Source of the DNA: Sclerotinia nivalis | Lineage: Eukaryota; Ascomycota; Leotiomycetes; Helotiales; Sclerotiniaceae | Assembly (NCBI GenBank): GCA_029531795.1 | Contig: JAPEIS010000008.1 | Span: forward strand, 2,660,705 to 2,724,704 | Reading direction: 5' to 3' | Length of the DNA: 64,000 nt | Part shown: piece after piece, positions 1-11,992 of the stretch | How positions within the stretch are numbered: the first letter of the stretch is position 1 | How the letters are laid out: each line of letters starts with the position of its first letter | Translations under genes and position numbers: made by a program | The notes under the pieces: generated by a model | What the model was told of the DNA's origin: nothing | The model's input: only the letters and a program-made list of their open reading frames with translations | Databases searched by the model: none

Positions 1-3000
1 TGATGATGTTTGGAGTTTTGTACATATTACCTTTCTATTCTTTGATAGACTCGATTTTACGACGGACATGGCTGCGGGATTTTTTTTGCTCTCGACGTTG
101 AGCTGTTTCTGGATGCACCCCGCTACTCGACTCGACGTTTGATCCGGCTCATGAATTTCTTCGGCTGGGCGCTGAATTTTCGTGTTTGTATCATACAACT
201 CTCGTTTTTCGGTTTTCTACCTTTCATTTCCTCGACAGATAACTACTTTGGGTCGCATGAGTAGTAGCGGATAGCAAAAGTTTCAGCGAATTCGCTCTGG
301 TACGACGACATGGCGTATGTGGCGTTTAAGGAAGGCACTCACAGGAGTGACCTTTCAAGTCTAGACCGGTTCTGCTGTAAAGGCATTTCTGGAATGGGCG
401 ATGGGTATATTTGTTTTTCGGTTTCGATTTTTGGGCTCATTTCATGGGCCTTTGGTGGATGGGTGATGGATGGGTGGGCAAATGGGTGGATGATTTGTTC
501 GGCTAATGTTGGCAAAGGCGATTCAACCAAAAAAGGGCTCATGGCGGGCACTGAAGAGAAGAAGGGGATGAGGAAAGGGCGTTGTTGGGAGTGCTCTAAA
601 ATGGTAATGATGGTCACTTCTCACCCTCTTTGAAGTGGGAAGCACGACATCCGGGATGAGGGGAGATCACCGAAAAATAATATAAAAAATGTTTAGGGAA
701 GAACCTATGATCTTGATTTCAGTTCGGATCGAGCATGGGCTCGATAGCTGCCATCATTTTCGGACAATTTTATTGTTTTTCCCTACTTTCATTTCGTTGA
801 TGATCTACATGTGATACTGTGATACGGCATTGCAATTAGATACATATGAGGGTTTGAAACAACAATTCATGTGCAGTAGAGCCCCTTACATGATGTATGA
901 ATGTTGGTTGGTTATATACATCCAACAATGGCGGAGAATATAAAAGTTTCACTTCTCGGTGCCCTCATGGTTGCACCTGTGATGGAATGTGTGATGGTAC
1001 GCAGGGGATCCTCTCACCGTGCACCACAGCTAACACAGCAGCGAGGCAAATAACATGCATTTCCCTAATCTTCCGCTTTTGCCTACCTGCAGATTGATCT
1101 ACATTACAGCACATAGCTTCCATTTCCATGGATTGGGAATCCCGGAAAGATCCTGGCAAAGGACCGTGGATCATATTTATGCGGTGCCTCACATGCGACT
1201 TCAAATGTCACTTCGGGGTTCTAACAAAGATACTTGTGGCTGAGCTGGTATGTAGTACCAAAGGTTCTCATGGCTTCAATTCAACGGATGAGCGCATGCG
1301 AATGAAACTACGAGAAACTACGAACATTGGGTATGCATGGCGATAAGGGGAATAAATGAATGGGTGGGAGGGAATAAGGAAATATGTGCAAGGAGAATTT
1401 ATTTTTCGTCTGATGTTTCACTTTTCGAGAAAGTTCTTGAAGTTCTTGATCTTTCCTGAAGTTATGATTTTCGATGGTGGGACGTAGGTACATAGGTAGA
1501 TGTGGGATCATATATCGAGGAATGAATCGATGACAGGATGTACGTCTGTATGCATTTTGTATGTCTACATGAATGTATTTGTATATTGGCATGGAAATTA
1601 AAGATGTAAGTCTTACCTTCGTACTCGGAAAATATCCATCTCAATTAAATGGCACAGAAGGCCTGCTCTTCTTACTGTTCAATGGAATGACGTCCCGCTA
1701 ATTCTCTGGGGACCACTGCAGCAGACTGTTTTGGAAAAGGAAATGTGGTTTTTTATATCTTCAACCTTTCGAGCGTAGCGAGCTATGGGTTTCAGGGGTT
1801 TGCCTCCATTGATATACGTACGAATCATTTGGTATTATTTGATATAATTTGAGCCAAGAACAAGAGGAATATTTTGATATGGAAGCTTTCTCCGTCTTAC
1901 GGTGATTGGGCTACCAACCCTAGTATTAATTCCTCAAGTATACAATATGGTAAAATAGACTTCGTGACATTGCACATGCACGCGGAACAACTCCTCTTCC
2001 CAAGAAGTCGAACAAAAAGCCAAGCGGGCGGATAAATATCCAGTAGGAAATGAGAAACAAATATGTCAGCCGGACCGTTCCGACATAACGACCGAGGAAT
2101 GATATTGTGGCTTGAATGGATGATATGTTTATATGAAATTGAGAAAAGGGATTGGTTGATGGGAAGAGAAGGGATTATATATATGTGATACTTCGGTTTT
2201 CGAAGCGGTGAAAAGGTATGAAGGACAATAATTATCATAGTGAAAGAGTACGTACGTATACCTAGTCGTGGTCGACGATGATGATTGATTTTCATTAACC
2301 CCCTTTTACCTTTTACCTTTTACCCTTTACCCTTTACCCTTTATGCTTCTATTGCTTACCTTTGTATTCTCTTTTGTGTTATGATGAGCAAGCAAGTCAA
2401 GTACCCAAGTAGCTATAGATGGACAAACAAGTTAGGTAGCTTATGCTTACCACCCTTTATCTTTTTCCCATTATCTTCTTTTCTTACAGAAGTACGGAGT
2501 ATATATCTAGAATGATTCCTTGGATCTTCTGAATTCTTTTTTGACAGCTTTTTATTATTATTCCTGTTGTTGTGTTCTTAATAGGTTCACTCACTTTTAT
2601 ATAAATCATTCATCAATCTTTCTACTTAGGTATTATAATTTATTATATACTATCTGGGTATTTATATATATATATTTTACTCTCCAATTACTTCACACTT
2701 CATTCTTCACTCTTCACTCTTCACTATGATGGAATCACTATTAACCTCTTGGAATTGCCGTACTACTTAGCGCCCCCACCACCCGCCCGCCAGAACTTAT
2801 CATTCGGTCTTTGGGTTCTCTGGTGTATCCGTAATCCGTGTGCCCGTGTGTTCGTTCCAGAAATTAATTATTAACTTTACCATTCTGCTCCGTATTTCAA
2901 ATATATTCCAAAAAGTTCTTTTCATTTGTTCTACATTTTAAAATTTACCCAAATACCAATTCAATTCAATTTCAGTCAATTTCAGTCAATTCGGTTCGGT

Positions 3001-3406
3001 TCAGTTCAATTCAGTTCAATTCAATACCAATCCCCTTTCTACGAAAAATCCTCGCCTTTTGCTTCTTCTGTTCGACAAAAAAGATATTGTAAGATTACAC
3101 CCTTCTACCTTCTATTCCGTGTAATCCGACTCTCGAGTACTCCGTACGAATTGATTGTACTGGGTACAACAACACAAAATAATACGACAAGAGCAGAAAG
3201 AGGGTGTGAGAGTGTGAGACGACCCTGAAAAGAAATCCACTTCTGTCCCAAGGTCCCACAGAAAGAGACGGCTACACGGGGATTAGAAGAGAAAAGTCTA
3301 AGACATTTAAAAATACCGATACTTTGGCAACAAACAGGAATCAAGAGAAAAAAAGAGGAAGGCAAAAAGAAAAAGGACTAATCCACCGATTGATCTTCTT
3401 CTAAAC
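1..3406. other. Intergenic region with no recognised gene
   Basis: No reading frame here has a recognisable domain or a believable exon structure. The right half (about 2280-3400) is pyrimidine-rich on the plus strand, as is common upstream of filamentous-fungal genes. It carries short tandem runs: TTTTACC/TTTACCC-type 7-mers at about 2296-2344 and TTCAATTCAG-like runs at about 2957-3030. It probably contains the promoter and 5' leader of the folliculin-like gene at 3407. A gene ending left of the window could also contribute 3' sequence. Confidence 0.55.
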
Positions 3407-5056
3407 ATGGCTTTAATTGTAAGAGAAATTATTCTTTCACACCCTCACCATCACCCTCACCCTCATTTCTACCAATTGTTTATGGTCGCATTCGCATCAT
3501 TGCCCCTAAGTCTCTATTCCTTCCTGCTGCTGCGCCTACGTTTGCCTCATTGAAGGGCGCACAATATCGCTGTTCGCGCGGATGATCTGCGAGTGGTTCG
3601 CATTAAATTCAAGGGAATAGGGGTTTGATCAGGCAATCATGGGACCTTGTACTGATCTTGTGTTTCTCTGTCACAGTTATGTCTCGCGCATTATTGCGAC
3701 ACTCATGGTCCGACCCCGGTTATGGTAACAGAAGCACTTCCCGTGGGTTGTACTTCGTGTCCAGAAAAAGATGAATTTACCCATCGGAGACCTAGTACAA
3801 GTAGATCTTTTAGATCCTCAGAACCTTCTTTAAATACAAACGCGCGCTCTTCGAATAGAACAAATTCTACGGTTTCGGAGACAGATGTCGCGGCGAGTAG
3901 ACCTGCTCTTCATGTGAATTCAAATCCTTCAAATGCTTCGAATACAACGGGTTCTGCGGTCGAAACACCACCTCAAAGTCCTAGAGCACCTGCTTTGCAA
4001 AATACACAAAATACCACAAATAATTCGCGGCGCGATTCGAGCTTTCGCAAAACATATCCCAGTGAAAAGCCAGGTCCATGCGAAAATTGCGCTCTTACTT
4101 TACCTAAGAAGACGAAGGAAGATACACCTACAACTCCCAAACCTGCGGCAGGTGGAAAACTCGACAATGGTCCAATTTTGCGAACACGGAAACCGTATGA
4201 GCGCATTGCAGGTCAGAGTACCCCTCCAAAGTCTGCATCGTCGGATTCGGACGATTCGGAATGCGCAATTCAGAAGGAAGAACGGGAAGACCAACTTCAG
4301 GCGCGAAGATCCTCTCTAAAGCGATCCGATACATCCCCTCCTACCTATACCACTAGAGAATTTCTCTCGCATAACCATTTCATCGACTACACGTCAACGC
4401 ATGAACCTTTACAACCTACCTCTTTCTCCATTATCCGCCAATCGTGTCTCCGGACCCTCTCTTGCGAAACCCTTCCACCATCCTCAAATCCTACACCTAA
4501 CTCCACACCCTCATCCCCATTCATCTCTAGTTTCTCCTCCCACCTCACCTCTTCCACAACTACCTCGTCCGGCGGCCCAATCTTTTTTGGTGATCCAATG
4601 GCCGGCTACACCACAGCATACATCTTCCGCATTCCAGATCCTTCCGCACGCGGTCGTCGTCGCGTTTATGCTTTAATCGCCCTCTCAACTCAAAAAGAAC
4701 GAATGGCCATGCGGACCTTTTCTTTCCTCGACGCCGCATTTCGCGAACTCGCAGATTGGATTGCGCGTCTTGCCGACGAAGAACTTGCACGTTCTGAATC
4801 AGCGCTTCAGTCCCCTAGACCGGGCGACGAGAGAAACGGTAACGGAAATAGTAATGGTGCGTTTGGAGGTGGTGGTACGACAACTACACCTACTTCTTCT
4901 TTCTTGAGAGGTGGTAATAGGGGACCTGATGGTAGAATGACGGGCGCGAGTTTGAAGGGTAGAGGGTTGGCCGAGCTGGTGGGACTACCGGATTTCTTTA
5001 TTGAGCTGCATAGTAGATTTGTGAGGTTGCTTGCGGAGATTGAAAGGCCGAGATGA
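3407..5056 (+). CDS. LST7: Folliculin/Lst7-like protein (two exons)
   Basis: Exon 1 is only four codons (3407-3418, MALI). It is followed by a 258-bp intron: donor GTAAGAG at 3419, branch-like TACTGAT near 3650, acceptor CACAG at 3672-3676. Exon 2 (3677-5056) continues in phase 0, giving about 463 aa. The junction creates LCLAHYCDTHGPTPVMVTE, followed by a CxSC pair. This is the conserved N-terminal longin start of the folliculin family. The longin core resumes at about residues 310-375 (AYIFRIPDPSARGRRRVYAL). Between them lies a long Ser/Thr/Pro/Asn-rich insert. The protein ends after the longin part, without a C-terminal DENN region, as in yeast Lst7. Known family role: with Lst4/FNIP it acts as a GTPase-activating complex for Rag-type GTPases at the vacuole or lysosome, linking amino acids to TORC1. 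The tiny first exon means an annotation without splicing would start wrongly at 3722. Confidence 0.85.
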
Positions 5057-6988
5057 AAGTCGGTGCTCGATTTGTGAATATTTGATCTGAAGTCCAAAGG
5101 TCGAAATTGTCAAGATGAGTGGAACGAAGTATCCTCACCTAATTCTTGCGCTTTCGAAGAAGAAGAGGTGTGTTTTTATGACTCATGGTGATCCATAGAT
5201 ATTGGCGTTTGTGATTCCCGGTTCAGTTTTTGTTGTGTATTGTGTCAGGTCCGTCTAGTGCAGATTGGACCATACGATTGTTTGGAGTCTTGCGCTCTTT
5301 TCCTTTGCTTTTTCCTTGGGCTGTTCTAATTTTTCTTTGGTGTGCTGGGACGACGAGTAAGAATGCTGGGGAAGATATAAATTCTATAGGAGGATGGATC
5401 TAAGAACGTATTAGCGTTTTGGTCTGTGATCTGGGTGAGGGATGGTGGAAGATATGAGAAAGATCTATGGGAAAAGGCGTATGTAATGATCCGGAACATG
5501 AAAAAGGTATTTTGTAGGATGTACTGGTGTATGAGAGTATAAGGAAGAGGGAAAGTGGGAAGGTTGTTGTTGTATGCATTTGAACTTGATTTTAATTTTT
5601 GAAGGCGCACTGTTGGGCGAGCAAACGATATCGATACCATGTGGTGGGTTGATGGCGTGGTGGAGATGTATAGGTTTGTTGTTATTGTATATGTAAATTG
5701 AGTGGACTGGGAGGCTGGTGGATACTAAAAACTGGATGGATGGTTGTGATTTGAGCTGGGAACAGAGGATTAAAGAAAATAATGGGATGGAAAGTGGTTG
5801 GGGTATGTAGTTGTTAGTAGTTGTTAGTAGTTAGAAATAGGTAGTAATAGGTAGTTGACGATGTATGAAGTGTAATATTCATCCCTCTTGAGGTCTTGTG
5901 AGTGCTTCCTCTCTTTTTCTATCTTTCTTTGTAGGTGTTTGGATATGTGTAGGGAAAATGAAGACGTATTGGATGTGGAGAAGTCTTTCAAATTGAGAAT
6001 AGGAAGAAAAGGAAGAAGGAGGTATCAGACAATGGTTGGGGTTTATTGAGATGGAAAATTTCAAATATCAAGATAGTAGGTAGGTATATGGTTGGTATGA
6101 AAAATCAAAGATGAAATTTCTTTTCTCTTGCTATCTTTTTCTTGTCGCCTACTCATCCGGGTCCTTTCCTAATACCATGCTAGGTGGTGGGACAGTATAC
6201 ATACATCATATGTATATAAGGATGCAAAGCTTTCGTTTTCGTTTTCATTTGAAATTTGTGAACTGGGGTTTTTTTGCTAGGCGTCTCAGAATTTGTATAA
6301 CCCGCTTCTTTTTCTTTTATTCTTGCGGATTACTATCTTTTACCTATTTAGAATGTTCCGTGTCTAATTTCTGGTCTTCAGATGGATGCAGAAGGTTTGA
6401 TATAGATTGGGGTAGACATTTGGGTGTATGTGTATGTGTTTTGTTGATTTCAATGAGGGATGGGGGAATGAGGTGGTGAGATGTCAAGTGGTTGTTTTCA
6501 TTTGTGTATCTATCTCATTATTGTACCTATATGCAAATACCTCTTGTATATTCAATTTTTGGGTGGATGGATGGATTGATCAACAGTATCTTTTTTTCTT
6601 GCTGTGAAAGTTCATGGTATGATTGCAGTTTTGCATTTATTTCTGTTTTGTTCATTTGTGTGTCGTTGAAAGGTCTTTAATTTATCTATACTTGTATTTT
6701 GTGAGTATTTTTTATAAATTTTGGATATAAATGACAAGTGTAGCCAATATCAGAGAGAGTTTGGGAGGGTTACATTTATCTTTTCTATTTATACGGAGGG
6801 GGAAAGAAAAATTGTGTGAATTGGCTGTGCTTGTTGAGGGAGCGAGTAATAAGTGGTGGTGAAGTTTCGGAACACTAACGATAGACAAGAAATCATTAGT
6901 GAAGAAGATTGATGGCAATAGAGTAAATAATCGTGGGTATTAACCCTACGAAGCCATATTCCAGTGAAAAATGTCGCCCTCCCTCCGC
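5057..6988. other. Intergenic region with no recognised gene
   Basis: The open frames here, including one of 122 codons at 6111, are Phe/Ser/Cys-rich translations of T-rich DNA with no domain signal. Short TAGTAG/GTTAGTAGTT runs occur at about 5815-5855. The region probably holds the 3' UTRs of the two convergent neighbours. I see nothing else in it. Confidence 0.5.
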
Positions 6989-7996
6989 CTAAACTTCTAA
7001 AAACTCGAAAATCCTCTCAACAGCCTGCTCATCGCCCTCCAATGTTTCCTTCACCTCTTCATCTACCCAACCATCCGTCCAACTACCCCCAAAATCAATA
7101 AGCCAGGCGTCATCTGTATCCCCATGGATAAGCACATTATGGGGCTTGCCATCTCCCCACACAATTCCAATCTCATGTAATAAATCAACCATCTCACGAA
7201 TTTGAGTTGCCCATTTCTTTCTACGCTCATACGAAACGGTAGCAGGCTCGACATCTCGTAGCGTACACAAGTTCTCCAGATCCGTCGGGATAAATTCTTC
7301 CAAGATCCCAATGACTTGCCCGTTCTCAGCCGAAATAACAATACCCGTCAGTTTTGGTATTCGAAGAGATGATGTGTGGCGAGCCTTTGCGACTTTTGAC
7401 AAACACTCATATTCCCGTTCAATCGCTGTCCAATTGTAAGGCCCCCCACTCTTGAAACACATTTCTTCTTCATCTACCAGTACTTTTGTAATCCCACCCT
7501 CGCCTTGAATCACTTCTAAAACTTGAATATCGTTGGAAGAGTATCTGGGTAATTCCATATTATTGTTGATAATGGTGGGAGGTGGTGGAATGTCTTGCTC
7601 GGTCAGCTAGTTTTCTTCCAAAATTTCCGCTTTACCATCAATCGTGGCAAAACGCAAGTAAAATGTTTCCGGGTAGATTATAGAATGCAGATCCATGACT
7701 TGATTTCTCTTCGTAACCGGAGGTGCTAGTCGAGCAAACGATGGTTTTCCTACATCGAAAATCATGTCTACAATTTCCTCAACAACAAGCTCCTCTTCCT
7801 CGGCTCCATCAATGAAAGCCTCATAACGCTTGATCAATGGCCCTTCTATGGTGCTATCAAGAGACTCAAGTGGAAGAAAGTTCACAATCATACGCTTGCC
7901 ATTGCAGTTGATCATAATGGAGATCCCTTCCCCACAGCCACTACTCACTTCCAATAGGCGAAAGTCCCACTCAGGCTGATCCTCGTTGGTGGCCAT
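6989..7996 (-). pseudogene. Protein-kinase-like gene split by one in-frame TAG
   Basis: The frame opened by ATG at 7996 runs 129 codons to TAG at 7609-7607. It continues in the same frame (LTEQDIPPPPTIINN) into the 189-codon frame whose first Met is at 7558, ending at 6989. The downstream part is a small kinase-like fold. It has a hydrophobic LEEFIPTDL hinge, a catalytic-loop equivalent IVWGDGKPHNVLIH (WGD replacing HRD, with the Asn retained) and LIDFGG in place of the DFG segment. The upstream part reads like the N-terminal extension found in fungal members of this family. The simplest reading is one 335-codon gene with a nonsense mutation (for example CAG to TAG). An intron from GTAAAG (about 7630) to CCCAG (about 7546) would avoid the stop, but it would delete the proline-rich linker. 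Two separate proteins seem unlikely. Substrates and role are unknown. Confidence 0.65.
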
Positions 7997-9530
7997 TAAA
8001 CTTATTCAGTCTTTTCAAAATGGGAGAAGGGAGTTTATGGGTGAAGAATAATAGAAAGTTGAACTGAGAGGATATAAAGAGTGTTTATTAATAGGAAAGC
8101 TTTAGTACCCGTTAACACTAGTGCTCGCTTAGGAAGCCGCCCCGACTCATTTCATCGAGCTTTCATTGTTTCAACTATTGGTCAAAGGCGCGACAGCCTC
8201 ATCATAATATTCATAAAATTTACATTAAATTGTAGCCATCACTTGAGCTCAAGGTAGGTGATTTTTTGACCACATTTATATCAGCGCCTAGATAAGGAGT
8301 AGTACTCTTCTTATAGGGCCTACAAAGGCCGTGCCAGTAAACAACTAGATTGCATTGATGCGGAAATTGCACTCGGGGCGTATCCTATTTCTGGTCGCTA
8401 CAACCAGTCGAACCGCAGACGATTCATGTGCTGCAACAGGAGCACTATAGTATCCAATCAGTCAAAGTCTCTTTGTCGCACGGCAGTTTTTCAATGGAGC
8501 CGAGTTGATGGCCCTTGGCGATGTTATAGTTGGGGGAAGGGCCGAGTCGTGTTTGGCATTGCAAGTGCAGTGTTTGCCGCAACCATATGAACTATGCATG
8601 TGAACATGAGGTTAGTGGAGATGCACCTACTATGATTGAAGTTGAGTATCTGAGTCACTAAGCTCCATTGGCTCCATCAAGGTATCCGTCGCGGAATATG
8701 TTCTTATGCCTTTGGTGTTTTCCATTTCCGTTTTTATTTCTGGTTTTGATTTTGGCTTTCATTACTTCTCCTTTTTTATGTTTTAGATTTTGTGCTGGAA
8801 ATAAAAGTAGAAATTAAATGGGAGGACATATAAACCTGGATACAGAAAGATGCTATTTGTCGTAGTATTACAATATTTAAACCAGAAACTGTGTAACTAC
8901 TGTGTATGGTGTTTTACCTGTGCCTTTATCAGCAAAATTATTTGGTTCTATCCCCCGAATAATTTACTCCGCCTTATAAAGCCCATATTTTCATCATTGC
9001 TGATAGCTTGCATCCGGCTATTTAAAACATGCCTGGGAATAGGGGCACTTTCATTTTCTCATGTTTCACTCACTGGACTCCGGACGTGCATCTATTTTTA
9101 ATTGATTGTACAAATAATAATGGACAGTGAAGGACCATGGGGAGCTAGTCCCAATTAGTACTAGTAGAGCTCTGATATATCAGAGCTCTCAGTTGATACA
9201 ACATAGCCTGAATGCCCTCTTATTCTAGCTCTTATGCTTCCCGTCATTCCTGTGAAGAGTCATTATCTTAACATAATACAACATTGTTGCAGAAGAGTTC
9301 CTCGGATCATGGTTAATCCGATTAGAGTTGTTCCTTCCAAGCTCAGTGGAAATGGAGTATTTCTGGACGATAAGATTGCTCTTTCCTTGTCGATAATCCC
9401 GAATTTGAAGTTTCGAAGATTGATCTCATTCCATTTTCTCTCGTAATTGCAGATCCGTTGTAATTTTCACCAATTGCTCAAAACATTTGATCTTGCCCTA
9501 TGCCGCCGCAATCCAGAAAGCTCAGAGAAA
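7997..9530. other. Intergenic region between divergent genes
   Basis: This is the shared upstream region of the minus-strand kinase-like gene and the plus-strand HET gene. Apart from the 24-bp palindrome at 9166-9189 I see no gene or RNA. The open frames at 8850 and 9234 show no family signal. The frame of the HET gene stays open upstream of its ATG as far as about 9447, but has no earlier in-frame ATG. Confidence 0.5.
9166..9189. repeat. 24-bp perfect palindrome
   Basis: The sequence reads identically on both strands. It is centred on GATATATC and flanked by AGAGCTCT-type arms that contain two GAGCTC sites. It lies about 340 bp upstream of the HET-domain start codon. It could be a dimeric transcription-factor site or a cruciform-prone sequence. 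Nothing in the sequence decides between these. Confidence 0.6.
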
Positions 9531-11492
9531 ATGGACTTCATAAGTTTTCCAAAACGCAAATATGCAAGCAACGAACCATTTACCTACACAATCCTTCCTT
9601 CTCCCACTTCCGTACGATTGCTCGAGATAAGATCAAAACTCTGGGGTCGCACCAAATACTCTTTTCATGTGGTGGAACTTGCTGAAGCTCCGACATTCGA
9701 CATTGTATCTCATTCTCGCAGAAATCTGGTTCCACGGAACCACATAATACTTTGTGATGGCAAGATATTGAAAATTTGTGGTGATGCAAAAGATGCAGTC
9801 AAGGCGGGAAGAGATATTGGTGCAAAAGCTTCTAGAAAGACGAAGACACGATATATTTGGATTGATTCTGTATGCATCAATCCAGAAGATGCCATGGATC
9901 GCACTGCCCAAATTTCGATCATACCAGATATACTCAAGAAAGCTCGAAACGTCATCGCCTGGCTTGGGAAGAAGGATGCTTTCACTTCTGATGCATTGAA
10001 AGCGCTCAAAACACTATCTTCAGTACCACGTGATGAATGGTCGAATTTAGTCAGTTTGGATTGGGATTACCAGAAGAAATACTTCGAGAGGCTCAACATT
10101 GTTCCCCTACAATTGCGATCATGGCTTAGCCTGATAGCCTTCTTCAATAGACCTTGGTTCTCAGGGATTTGGGCTGTACAAGAGGTGACAATTGGGAACA
10201 ATGTAATCCTTTCTTGCGGCAACAATGTAGTTCCGTGGGAAATGGTGTCCAAAACATTATCCTTCTTGACCCATACGGGATGGTATAAAGAACTGCACAC
10301 CAATCATTTGACAGATTTCCCTGGTGATGGATTGATTGGCAGGCGACTGAAAAAACACCAGATACTACTGAACTCAGACACTGGTTTTAAGATGGCAGTA
10401 ATACAGCTTGAATCCACTCGAGCAGGGAGCGAATCTACTCAACTTCTTCCTTTGTTTCGATATCTTCTTCGCGCGCATCGATATTGTGAGGTTTCTGATA
10501 AACGCGACATTATTTATGGTCTGCTTGGTTTATCGAGAAAAGACAGCCTTCCATTCACAAAGTTCCCAAATGCCCTTTCACCCAATTACGAAATCGCTGC
10601 ACAAGATGTGTATAGCACTGTCGCTAGAATATTGCTCCGATGCTATGGTCTTAGTATCTTGTCCGATGTTCAGGACTCGGTAGCGTCTATACCTAATCTA
10701 CCAACCTGGGTCCCAGATTATAGCGTTCCGAGGAGACCTCTGCCTTTTTCAATGCGTGGCGACTGTAGTTGGAATGCATGTGGTGATTTGAGATGGAGAC
10801 CGGAATTCTCGGAGACAGATTCTACCTTTTTGAAATTGCAAGGCATATCGCTTGATGCAGTCTGTGAAAAGGTCAAACAACAAAATAAGTCATTACACCC
10901 GATGGAATTCTTGGATGGAGTATATGAAGTTGCAGCTCATCTGGATCCTATATATCCTCTTTCGATGGGTGGCAAGTGAGTTTCTCGAAAGCGCTTGTAT
11001 TTCCATAATTTGCTAATTCCATGAATCAACAGGTTTCAATCTTCGCGGGAAGTTGTATGGCGCACTCTTTTGGCCGATGCATACCAAAAAGAACATCCGG
11101 CACCACAACAGTGCGAGGAACTTGTAGCACAATATCAGGAATGGGTACGCAACGGTGCCCAAGCAGCATATTCCATACAGCGACTGAGCATCACGGAAAA
11201 ACAACAGCGCAAATACAGCAAAGAGGATTTCTCTCAACTTGAGAAAGAAATTGAAGCTGCAAACGACGCGCGAAGTTTATTCCGAACTCGCAATGGCTAT
11301 CTTGGCATTGGGGCACAATCGCTACGTCCACTTGATGAAGTTTGGCTTTTGGCAGGTGCTTCAGTTCCATTCATCCTTCGAAAATGTGAAGATGAATCCT
11401 ATAAATTGGTTGGAGAAGCATATTTGCACGGTGTTATGCATGGAGAAGCATTGGAATGGGGACTTGAGTTGAGGAATATATTGTTAAAATAG
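9531..11492 (+). CDS. HET-domain (heterokaryon incompatibility) protein
   Basis: Exon 1 is 9531-10975. The intron is 10976-11032 (57 bp, donor GTGAGT, branch GCTAAT, acceptor CAACAG). Exon 2 is 11033-11492. The joined product is 634 aa, with ..SMGGK|FQSSREVVWRTLLAD across the junction. HET-domain landmarks are VRLLEI (about residue 28), YIWIDSVCINPEDAMDRTAQI (108-128), ARNVIAWLG (138-146) and RPWFSGIWAVQE (207-218). The usual YxxLSYxWG motif is replaced by FDIVSHSRR (about 56-64), so this copy is divergent there. The C-terminal GYLGIGAQSL and GEAYLHGVMHGEAL segments resemble the end of the second HET protein in this window (GYWGIGAQTL, GEAYVHGLMNGE). HET proteins trigger cell death when incompatible fungal strains fuse. 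The partner and allelic specificity cannot be read from sequence. Confidence 0.9.
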
Positions 11493-11992
11493 CGATGAGA
11501 AACATCTGAGATTCGCGGCGGGAGATAGTATTTTGATAAAACGTAGCTTAGTATGCCCTGTGGTTTCAGAGTCCAATTTTTTTTGGGAGAGATACTGGTT
11601 GAGTCGGAGATATGTAATGGGGGATGCAATGTTCTGCAACCATATCTGAGATCATCAAAAGACAGCGTTTGACGAAATGCATTTTAAACCCTTCTCATTT
11701 CCTTTACCTGGTACTGCCGAAAAAACCCCACCTAAAGGATGCGTGCTTTCTTATTTTGTGCATTTGACTTGATTTTCCTCCTCGGATTGCCATGGGTAGT
11801 CATATTAATACGATTGAGGTCGCTTACTTCTTCTTTCGCGGCCGTCATTTGCTGCTAGAATGCTCCACTCATACAAGGCGACTACCATAGTTGGACGTCA
11901 CGTATTTTCAGGGTTCAATGAAGTAATACGAAGATATGTTGAAAAATAAAATCAAACTCAACAAGCGTCGGTGTAAATACTGGTGAAAGACT
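11493..11992. other. Intergenic region between convergent genes
   Basis: These 500 bp lie between the 3' ends of the plus-strand HET gene and the minus-strand hydrolase. They probably hold both 3' UTRs. I see no gene, RNA or repeat. Confidence 0.5.

Noticed and set aside
310..633. Overlapping open frames on both strands (107 and 92 codons)
   Set aside because: Composition-driven, with no domain, no splice partners and no codon bias.
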